DNA of 6,841 nucleotides from JAHEDH01 sp965364515 (GTDB lineage: Bacteria; Actinomycetota; Acidimicrobiia; Spongiisociales; ZC4RG35), in assembly GCA_965364515.1 (NCBI GenBank), contig CBDTXZ010000162.1:1-6841 (forward strand), given 5' to 3'. Below are positions 1 through 4,631 of the stretch, one piece after another (the stretch's first letter is position 1; the number at the start of each line of letters is the position of its first letter). Under the pieces are notes generated by a model that saw only the letters and a program-made list of their open reading frames with translations, was not told where the DNA came from and ran no database searches. A program made the translations under genes and the position numbers.

Positions 1-56
1 TGCCCCTCAGGCTCCCGCCTTGGCCGAGCCGAACGCTGCCGGCGCTGGAGCGCATC

Positions 57-85
57 CTCGGCGGGGTCGTCACGACCCCGCCGAG
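57..85 (-). terminator. Strong hairpin terminator of the small secreted-protein gene
   Basis: A perfect 13-bp stem (57-69 pairing with 73-85) closes a 3-nt loop. It starts 11 nt beyond the stop codon of the minus-strand gene at 97-336. It is very GC-rich and has no clear U-tract, as is common for high-GC actinomycete terminators. It could also serve a plus-strand gene ending left of the window, but I see no convincing coding frame in bases 1-56. Confidence 0.8.
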
Positions 86-96
86 TAGCGAACGAA

Positions 97-336
97 TCAG
101 TCGTGCACGCCGAGGCACAACGAGAAGCCCTGATGGGCGGTTCCCGGAACGTGTACACCGTTCACACTGTTGCCGATCTTGCCCTGCTTCGCCAGGAACG
201 CGATGTGGTGCTGGGCGTAGCCAGAGTTCCCGGGACCGTCTCCCCCGCATGGGCCGGCGTTGTGGGCGGAGGCTCCCAACGTCAACGTCATCGTCGCCAG
301 AATCGTTGCGATCATGACTGCGAATCGCTTCTTCAT
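97..336 (-). CDS. Small secreted protein with two cysteines, unknown function
   Basis: 79 residues. The start is the ATG at 336-334 (MKKRFAVM), because a GGAGAGG ribosome binding site lies 4 nt upstream; the longer open frame from 360 would have that site inside it. Residues 1-24 are a classic signal peptide: KKR, then a hydrophobic core (about 7-20), then an A-S-A cleavage site, giving a mature protein starting HNAGPC. The mature part is only about 55 residues and rich in Gly and His. It has exactly two cysteines (C30, C74), which could close a disulfide, and an N-S-G-Y-A-Q-H-H stretch (37-44). I have a vague memory of similar small exported actinobacterial proteins sharing the QHH stretch and a PGxxHxGFSxC-like end, but cannot name a family. 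The histidines (43, 44, 62, 68, 78) might bind metal; that is speculation. It is monocistronic, divergent from the next gene, and has its own terminator. Confidence 0.8.
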   Translation of the reverse strand: MKKRFAVMIATILATMTLTLGASAHNAGPCGGDGPGNSGYAQHHIAFLAKQGKIGNSVNGVHVPGTAHQGFSLCLGVHD

Positions 337-354
337 GTGTCCTCTCCTTTCGGT

Positions 355-367
355 CCGCACGGTGCGG
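355..367. promoter_or_regulatory. 13-bp palindrome in the leader of the secreted-protein gene
   Basis: CCGCA-CGG-TGCGG is a perfect dyad lying 18 nt upstream of the start codon at 336, just beyond the ribosome binding site. It could be an operator or a small leader hairpin affecting translation. A chance palindrome is possible in such GC-rich DNA. Confidence 0.3.
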
Positions 368-391
368 GCTCTCGTGGAGAGGTACGAGCAG

Positions 392-420
392 ATCGCAGCA
401 ACGGTTCAATCGGATGACAA
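392..420 (-). promoter_or_regulatory. Candidate promoter for the small secreted-protein gene
   Basis: On the minus strand, TTGTCA (complement of 415-420, 5 of 6 to the -35 consensus) is followed after 17 nt by TGCGAT (complement of 392-397, only 3 of 6 to -10) preceded by TGC as an extended -10 element. Transcription would start near 385, giving a leader of about 50 nt that contains the 355-367 palindrome. Spacing is ideal, but the -10 is weak. Confidence 0.35.
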
Positions 421-535
421 GACCGATCCGGTGCCCGGACTCCCGCAGACGATGACGCATGGCCTGCCGGAAGCCGGCTCCCTGCCCTCGACTCGTCCCA
501 GATCGTCCTCAGGAATCAGGAATGACCCGAGGACC

Positions 536-545
536 TGGTTCAATG
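536..545 (+). promoter_or_regulatory. Possible leaderless-type -10 before the metalloprotease gene
   Basis: TGGTTCAATG ends 7 nt before the ATG at 553, and no Shine-Dalgarno sequence is placed to serve that start (the nearest purine run, GAGGA at 529-533, is about 19 nt away). A similar string, TGGCACAATG, precedes the oxidoreductase start at 1687. TTCAAT/CACAAT could be -10 hexamers driving leaderless mRNAs. No good -35 is visible. Confidence 0.22.
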
Positions 546-552
546 TCCCCCG

Positions 553-903
553 ATGAATCGCTCCACCTTCGAAGCAGTCGTCGACGACGTCATCGAATCG
601 CTCCCCGAGTGGGTGTTCGACGCCATCGACAACCTCATCATCGTCGTCGAACACGAACCGACCCCCGAACAACGCGGTGAGCACGACGACCTGCTCGGCA
701 TCTACGAAGGCATCTCGCTCGCCGAACGGGAGGACTACTGGGGCGCGATGCCCGACCAGATCACCGTCTTCTACGGGCCCCACATGCGACTGGGCCTCCC
801 CGACGACGAGCTGAGAGCCGAGATCAGGACCACCGTGTTGCACGAGATCGGCCATCACCTCGGGATCGACGACGAACGGCTCCACGAGCTCGGCTGGGCC
901 TGA
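553..903 (+). CDS. Minimal zinc-metallopeptidase-fold protein (Zincin_1/DUF1025-like)
   Basis: 116 residues, the usual short length for this family. A strongly acidic N-terminal helical region (EAVVDDVIESLPEWV, residues 7-21) precedes a beta strand (NLIIVVEH, 27-34). The zinc signature near the C-terminus reads H97-E98-x2-H101-x2-G104-x2-D107: two His ligands, the catalytic Glu, and Asp as a likely third ligand, as in HExxHxxGxxD zincins. A TVFYGP strand (71-76) and the LRAEIRTTVLHEIGHHLG core match the pattern I know for small actinobacterial and Thermus-type 'minimal metallopeptidase' proteins. No signal peptide is visible, so it is probably cytoplasmic. The real substrate of this family is not established to my knowledge, and peptidase activity is inferred from the motif. 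The start at 553 is chosen because the conserved region begins soon after and no better start is visible, but it has no good ribosome binding site. It is divergent from the secreted protein and followed 107 nt later by the 70-residue protein. Confidence 0.88.
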   Translation: MNRSTFEAVVDDVIESLPEWVFDAIDNLIIVVEHEPTPEQRGEHDDLLGIYEGISLAEREDYWGAMPDQITVFYGPHMRLGLPDDELRAEIRTTVLHEIGHHLGIDDERLHELGWA

Positions 904-973
904 CCAGAACCGCGGAATTCAACACCGCGACCGCGATCCATACCGGCGATTCCGGCTGCCCCGTCGGCGTCAC

Positions 974-979
974 TAGCGT
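974..979 (+). promoter_or_regulatory. Possible -10 element for the 70-residue protein gene
   Basis: TAGCGT fits the actinobacterial TAnnnT -10 pattern and would give a leader of about 25 nt carrying the ribosome binding site at 1000-1005. No convincing -35 lies 16-18 nt upstream. Read-through from the metalloprotease gene is the alternative. Confidence 0.25.
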
Positions 980-1010
980 TCGAACCGTCGACAGCGACCA
1001 AGGAGACACC

Positions 1011-1223
1011 ATGGACGAACTCGTTCAACGCATCGCCGAGCGGACCGGTATCCCCGAGGACAAGGCCAAAGAGGCCGCAGAAGCCGCAATCGGATTCATC
1101 AAGGAGAAGCTGCCCGACCCCATCGCCGACAAGCTCGACGACTTCATCTCAGGCCAGGCCGACAGCATCGCCGACCTGGCCGGCGGCGCAGCCGACAAGC
1201 TCAAGGGCATGTTCGGATCCTGA
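1011..1223 (+). CDS. Small acidic helical protein, unknown function
   Basis: 70 residues. The start is well fixed: AAGGAG at 1000-1005 sits 5 nt before the ATG. The sequence predicts about four short amphipathic helices: residues 2-12, 15-33 (P-E-D-K-A-K-E-A-A-E-A-A-I-G-F), 36-48 and 50-66, ending in a Gly/Ala-rich turn and GMFGS. There is no signal peptide, membrane segment or cysteine. The layout (a helix pair, then K-L-P-x-P-I-A, then a Gly-containing tail) resembles small stand-alone bacterial proteins sometimes placed near the DUF2267 group; I recall this resemblance but cannot confirm it. Such proteins have no known function to my knowledge. It is a good candidate for an abundant small protein, given the strong ribosome binding site and dedicated terminator. 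Helical dimerisation is a guess. Confidence 0.85.
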   Translation: MDELVQRIAERTGIPEDKAKEAAEAAIGFIKEKLPDPIADKLDDFISGQADSIADLAGGAADKLKGMFGS

Positions 1224-1245
1224 CCCGGGAGCCGAAATCACCTCA

Positions 1246-1276
1246 GTCGAGGGCGGGGCGAGGCCCCGCCCTCGAC
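1246..1276 (+). terminator. Strong hairpin terminator after the 70-residue protein gene
   Basis: A perfect 14-bp stem (1246-1259 with 1263-1276) closes a GAG loop 22 nt after the stop codon. There is no U-tract. It separates the small-protein gene from the decayed MscS fragment that begins about 70 nt further on. Confidence 0.85.
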
Positions 1277-1344
1277 GCGTCCGGTACAACCCGCCGACGG
1301 CCAAACACAACGAGATCTCAAGAACGCCTCGGTGCCCGACCCTG

Positions 1345-1646
1345 ATCGGCGATCCGAGACGACTCACCAACATCGGCACGTTCCGGCCATAGGTGATCGC
1401 GTATCTCAAACGCCATCTCCACCTGGCAACCGACCCCATGACGATGCTGGTTCGACAACTCGAGCCCACACCAGAGAGCCTGCCGCTCCAGATCTACGTG
1501 TTCACCTCGACGACGGAATGGTCGGAGTACGAGTCCATCCAGGCAGACATCTTCGATCACCTGCTGGCGATCGTCGAAGAATTCGGCCTCCGCGTTCATC
1601 AGATGCGAGCGGCGCCGACATCGCCGCGCTCCGGTCCTCTCCCTGA
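1345..1646 (+). pseudogene. Decayed 3' end of an MscS-family mechanosensitive channel gene
   Basis: The translation from about 1345 reads IGDPRRLTNIGTFRP, then a TAG stop at 1390-1392, then VIAYLKRH, and later RQLEPTPESLPLQIYVF and IQADIFDHLLAIVEEFGLRV up to codon 1600-1602. This is the conserved cytoplasmic C-terminal part of YbdG-type MscS channels (known pattern: RRLTNIGTFRAYV... then QADIFDHLLA...EFGLRV, as I remember it). The TAG sits where the family has Tyr in FRAYV. After codon 1602 the frame breaks: only 5 nt separate it from the next-frame SGADIAALRSSP and a TGA at 1644-1646, which looks like the native C-terminus after a 1-nt deletion. The membrane helices and channel domain are absent, and 1277-1344 gives no continuous homology, though LGAxP-like residues in another frame hint at more decay. 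It is co-directional with the oxidoreductase gene, 40 nt upstream of its start, so the two may once have been an operon. A live product is very unlikely. Confidence 0.85.
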
Positions 1647-1671
1647 CCTCGACTCTCCCCCGTCGGCACGC

Positions 1672-1681
1672 TGGCACAATG
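1672..1681 (+). promoter_or_regulatory. Possible leaderless-type -10 before the oxidoreductase gene
   Basis: TGGCACAATG ends 5 nt before the ATG at 1687. GGAGGG (1681-1686) directly abuts the start codon and is too close to act as a normal Shine-Dalgarno site, so either transcription starts at or near the ATG or the spacing is abnormal. TCGACT (1649-1654) is a 4-of-6 -35 match but 20 nt away from CACAAT. This promoter would lie inside or just after the MscS remnant. Confidence 0.25.
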
Positions 1682-1686
1682 GAGGG

Positions 1687-3390
1687 ATGACCGCCGGCCA
1701 CGACTACGACGTCTTGATCATCGGCTCGGGGTTCGGAGGAGCCGTATCGGCGCTGAGACTCACCGAGAAGGGCTACCGGGTCGGTGTCCTCGAGGCCGGA
1801 CGTCGGTTCGGGCCGGATGACTTCCCAGAGACGAACTGGGACATTCGCCGATTCTTCTGGTTTCCTCGCCTCGGGATGCGAGGCATCCAGCGAATGTCAC
1901 TCCTCAAAGACGTCCTCGTGTTTTCCGGGTCCGGCGTCGGCGGAGGGTCCCTGGTGTATGCCAACACCCTCTACGAACCTCACGACGCCTTCTACGAGGA
2001 TCCGCAGTGGAGCGACGTCACCGACTGGAAGACAGAGCTCGCACCCTTCTATCGACTCGCCAAGCGAATGCTGGGAGTCACAGACAATCCAACCCACACG
2101 CCGGCAGACGAGGTCGTGCTCCAGATCGCCAAGAAGTGGAACGTCGAAGACACCTTCCGACCGACCCCGGTCGCCGTCTATTTCGGAGAGTCCGGGGTCG
2201 AGGCTCCCGATCCCTATTTCGGCGGGAGCGGGCCCTCACGGTCGGGTTGTATCGAATGCGGGGGCTGCATGGTGGGGTGCAGGCACAACGCCAAGAACTC
2301 CCTCGACAAGAACTACCTGTATCTCGCCGAACGGGCGGGCGCAGACGTTCATCCCGAGCACGAGGTGGTCGACGTGGATCCGCTCCCCGACGGAGGGTAC
2401 GCCGTCACCACCCAACGACCCGGCGCTTGGTCGAAGAAGGGGCGGCGTTCCTTCACCGCTGACCACGTGATCTTCTCGGCGGGGGCGCTGGGCACCACGA
2501 AGCTGCTGCTGAAGCTCGCCGAGCACGGAAGACTCTCCGGTTTGTCGCCGAAGACGGGCGATGTGGTGCGAACCAACTCCGAAGCCCTCCTCGGTGCGAC
2601 CGCCAAGTCGACCGATGTCGACTACAGCCAGGGCGTGGCGATCACGTCGTCGTTCCACCCCGAGCCGCGAACCCACATCGAACCGGTGCGCTATTCGAAA
2701 GGCAGCAACGTGATGGGCCTCCTCGCCACGCTGCTCACCGACGGGGGCGGGCGAATCCCCCGCCAACTCCGCTTCGTCGGCAACGTGGTGAGACATCCAC
2801 TCGCCTTCATCCGAAGCCTCTCGGTTCGACGATGGGCCGAACGGTCGGTGATCCTGCTCGTGATGCAGAGCTACGACAACAGTCTGCGGGTCATTCGCAA
2901 GAAGGGCTGGTTCGGGACACGACTCACGTCGGTACAGAGCACAGGCGAACCGACTCCGAGCTACATCCCCATCGCCAACGAGGCTGCGCGAGTGGCTGCG
3001 GATGTGATGGACGGATTCCCCGGCAGCGCCATCAACGAAGTGCTGCTCGACACCCCGACCACCGCCCACATCCTCGGCGGGGCCTGCATCGGCAGCTCGA
3101 GCGACCGAGGCGTCATCGATCCATACCACCGGGTGTGGGGGTACGAGGGTCTGCATGTCGTCGATGGCTCGGCCATCGGGGCAAACCTCGGCGTCAACCC
3201 GTCACTCACGATCACCGCCATGGCCGAACGTGCCATGGCAATGTGGCCCAACAAGGGAGAACCCGATACGCGGCCGGCGAGTGACGCGGCGTATCGCAGC
3301 GTCCAGCCGATTCGGCCCCACTCGCCGACTGTGCCGGTCGACGTGCTCGGCGTGGACATCTGGCAGGAATCTGCATCAAGACGACCGTGA
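1687..3390 (+). CDS. choD: ChoD-like GMC oxidoreductase (putative cholesterol oxidase), FAD-dependent
   Basis: 567 residues, the usual ChoD length. The start at 1687 (MTAGHDYDVLIIG) puts the FAD dinucleotide fold immediately at the N-terminus: G13-S-G15-F-G17-G18, with the ribose-binding Glu at E36 in GVLEAG. A second FAD contact region, SGSGVGGGSLVYANTLYEP, spans 80-98. A cysteine cluster C188-x2-C191-x2-C194-x3-C198 looks like half a ferredoxin and could bind a metal or Fe-S centre; I recall it from ChoD-type enzymes. The C-terminal half has H461 (TTAHILGGACIG) and N504 (ANLGVNPSLTITAMAER), matching the catalytic His and Asn of cholesterol oxidases (H447/N485 in the Streptomyces enzyme). 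The expected reaction is oxidation of a sterol or similar alcohol with reduction of FAD; true substrate is uncertain, and the role of mycobacterial ChoD itself is debated. The open frame extends upstream to a GTG at 1393, but that part is the MscS remnant and not part of this protein. No signal peptide is visible. The nearest genes give no steroid pathway context. Confidence 0.9.
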   Translation: MTAGHDYDVLIIGSGFGGAVSALRLTEKGYRVGVLEAGRRFGPDDFPETNWDIRRFFWFPRLGMRGIQRMSLLKDVLVFSGSGVGGGSLVYANTLYEPHDAFYEDPQWSDVTDWKTELAPFYRLAKRMLGVTDNPTHTPADEVVLQIAKKWNVEDTFRPTPVAVYFGESGVEAPDPYFGGSGPSRSGCIECGGCMVGCRHNAKNSLDKNYLYLAERAGADVHPEHEVVDVDPLPDGGYAVTTQRPGAWSKKGRRSFTADHVIFSAGALGTTKLLLKLAEHGRLSGLSPKTGDVVRTNSEALLGATAKSTDVDYSQGVAITSSFHPEPRTHIEPVRYSKGSNVMGLLATLLTDGGGRIPRQLRFVGNVVRHPLAFIRSLSVRRWAERSVILLVMQSYDNSLRVIRKKGWFGTRLTSVQSTGEPTPSYIPIANEAARVAADVMDGFPGSAINEVLLDTPTTAHILGGACIGSSSDRGVIDPYHRVWGYEGLHVVDGSAIGANLGVNPSLTITAMAERAMAMWPNKGEPDTRPASDAAYRSVQPIRPHSPTVPVDVLGVDIWQESASRRP

Positions 3391-3413
3391 CGCCACCGGG
3401 TTTGCGGTGGGCG
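3391..3413 (+). terminator. Weak candidate terminator after the oxidoreductase gene
   Basis: CGCCACCG (3391-3398) can pair with CGGTGGGCG (3405-3413) with one bulged G and a 6-nt loop, starting directly after the stop codon. It is shorter than the other hairpins in the window and has no U-tract. Confidence 0.3.
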
Positions 3414-3578
3414 ATCGATGCGGTTGATCCCGGGAGTGATCGACCATCCGGCGGGACGCTGAGCCAGGAGTGAGCGTTGCGTCGCCTGGTGTGACCTCTG
3501 CCTCTCCCTCCGGGACCCTGGTCCGAGCGAGATTCGAGATGTGAGCGCTTCACCGCACCGAGACCGGCTCTTGCATCC

Positions 3579-3624
3579 GCTTCGATTCGGCGCCGAAGGA
3601 GCTTGCGAATTCGGCGCCGTTCCA
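3579..3624. repeat. Imperfect tandem duplication of a 22-24 bp unit
   Basis: The unit at 3579-3600 begins GCTTCGATTCGGCGCCG; the copy at 3601-3624 begins GCTTGCGAATTCGGCGCCG, differing by two single-base insertions. They share an exact 11-bp core, ATTCGGCGCCG (3585-3595 and 3609-3619). In the first copy the core lies in the perfect 12-bp palindrome TTCGGCGCCGAA (3586-3597). Paired palindromic sites 24 bp apart could be regulator binding sites for the membrane protein gene about 70 nt downstream, or simply replication slippage. Confidence 0.6.
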
Positions 3625-3692
3625 TGCCATGGCCTCGGTGCTGATGTCCGGCTCACCGACGGAGCTCACGAGCATCACGGCAGGAACCGGCG

Positions 3693-4394
3693 ATGACCGT
3701 TGTCGGCACGAGAACGGATCTGTCGTCCGGGAGACTGGACCACCTGGTCTTCTGGCTGAGTGCGCTTGCAGCCGGCGCAGCTGCAGGAGCCCTGGTGCTG
3801 ATCGATCCCGACGCCTTCAAGCGATATCTCGGCCCGATCAATCCGATTCTCGTGGTCGCCGTGTCAGCCGCGGTCGGTGGATACTCGCTTCGCGTCCTCG
3901 AGAACCGCACGTGGTGGTCCGCCCGTCCACATGCGGAGGTTCGCCGAGGCATCTTGGCGTCGACTGCAGCAGCGCTCGTCTTCGCCGCCATTGCCATCGC
4001 TGTCGACGTCGGGTTCGGATTCCCTCGGGATCTCAATACCGCCTGGCCACGCTCTCTCCTGTTCTACCCGGCAATAGCCTTCGTGGCCGAGGTCGGGTTC
4101 CACATCCTGCCCCTGGCACTCCTGGCGACCGTGACCGGGTGGCGGTTCACAGGACCAGGGTCCGGTCGAGTTCTGGCGAGCGTGCTCGTGGTCGCATCGC
4201 TCGAGGCCGGTTTTCAGATTGCGATCGGCTCAGGCCTCGACGTCTTCGTGGGCCCCCACCTGTTCGCCATCGGCATCTTCGCTCTCTCCGTGTTTCGCAG
4301 GTTCGGATATGTCCCGATGATCTGGTTCCGGCTCGCCTACTACCTCGTCTGGCACGTCATCTGGGGATACGCCCGAATCGATCTCTTGTTCTAG
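3693..4394 (+). CDS. Multi-pass integral membrane protein, unknown function
   Basis: 233 residues. The start at 3693 has a modest ribosome binding site (AGGAA, 3682-3686). There are about seven hydrophobic segments: residues 16-37, 49-66, 86-108, 121-147, 159-179, 184-201 and 209-227. The N-terminus lacks a cleavage site. Polar residues lie inside the membrane segments: E133 and H137 (A-E-V-G-F-H), E171 (S-L-E-A-G-F), H189, and R213 and H221 in the last segment (FRLAYYLVWHVIWGYAR). Buried Glu and His residues spread over successive helices recall the CPBP/CAAX-type intramembrane protease layout, but the canonical EExxxR and HxxxN motifs are not present, so I do not assign that family. The last segment looks like the most constrained part. 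It stands alone between a gene-free gap and a 237-nt spacer; no partner is evident. Confidence 0.85.
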   Translation: MTVVGTRTDLSSGRLDHLVFWLSALAAGAAAGALVLIDPDAFKRYLGPINPILVVAVSAAVGGYSLRVLENRTWWSARPHAEVRRGILASTAAALVFAAIAIAVDVGFGFPRDLNTAWPRSLLFYPAIAFVAEVGFHILPLALLATVTGWRFTGPGSGRVLASVLVVASLEAGFQIAIGSGLDVFVGPHLFAIGIFALSVFRRFGYVPMIWFRLAYYLVWHVIWGYARIDLLF

Positions 4395-4509
4395 CCCGGT
4401 AGCCGTGTCGTTTGCGGCGGTCATCCCGCGCCAATCGCCTCGGCGATGCCCGCCCTGGAAGTCATCGAGCTCGAGCACAAGGAGCCAGACCGACGCCGGG
4501 TTCGGTGAC

Positions 4510-4524
4510 GCCGTCCAGGACGGC
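4510..4524. promoter_or_regulatory. 15-bp perfect dyad between the membrane and propeller genes
   Basis: GCCGTCC-A-GGACGGC is a perfect inverted repeat with a single central base. As RNA it would fold into a 6-bp stem with a 3-nt loop. It lies 116 nt after the membrane protein gene and 107 nt before the propeller gene, so it could be a weak terminator for the former or an operator for the latter. Confidence 0.35.
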
Positions 4525-4588
4525 TGGTCAGTCGATCGGCCGTCGAGAAAGTGGGCAGTTCGCTCCGCACACCTTCCACTGCGCCTCC

Positions 4589-4594
4589 TAATGT
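4589..4594 (+). promoter_or_regulatory. Candidate -10 element of the propeller-SLH gene
   Basis: TAATGT matches the TAnnnT -10 pattern with 5 of 6 bases to TATAAT-type sites. It would give a leader of about 30 nt carrying the GGGAGG ribosome binding site. No good -35 sits 17 nt upstream, so the call is tentative. Confidence 0.3.
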
Positions 4595-4631
4595 CCGCCT
4601 CGTCTACATGGGAAACGACTGGGAGGTATCC

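Larger units (their letters stand above)
3391..3692. other. Gene-free gap between the oxidoreductase and the membrane protein
   Basis: This 302-nt stretch has no frame with coding character or a supported start. It holds the weak hairpin at 3391-3413, a small GGACC-CT-GGTCC dyad and the imperfect tandem duplication at 3579-3624. The only ribosome-binding-like site is AGGAA at 3682-3686 for the next gene. I cannot point to a clear promoter. Open frames crossing it on the minus strand are arginine/serine-rich and look like GC-rich noise. Confidence 0.6.

Noticed and set aside
1..56. Possible 3' end of a plus-strand gene at the left edge
   Set aside because: No plus-strand frame stops before the terminator hairpin; the only nearby stop (86-88) would require coding through the hairpin, and none of the translations looks like a protein.
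2236..3156. A 306-codon open frame on the minus strand within the ChoD-like gene
   Set aside because: It is fully covered by the oxidoreductase, which has continuous family motifs. The antisense translation shows no domain and no ribosome binding site.
1393..3390. A single 665-residue MscS-oxidoreductase fusion protein
   Set aside because: The first 98 residues are the tail of a broken MscS gene in two frames, with no membrane helices, no ribosome binding site before the GTG and a stop immediately upstream. The oxidoreductase family starts at the residue encoded at 1687.
2961..3656. A minus-strand frame across the gene-free gap that might be a transposase or integrase remnant
   Set aside because: The translation is Arg/Ser/Pro-rich without DDE, HTH or tyrosine recombinase motifs, and no inverted terminal repeats or target duplications flank the gap.
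3391..3692. tRNA, small RNA or riboswitch in the gap
   Set aside because: No cloverleaf, T-loop GTTCRANNC box, or known riboswitch core is visible; only short dyads occur.
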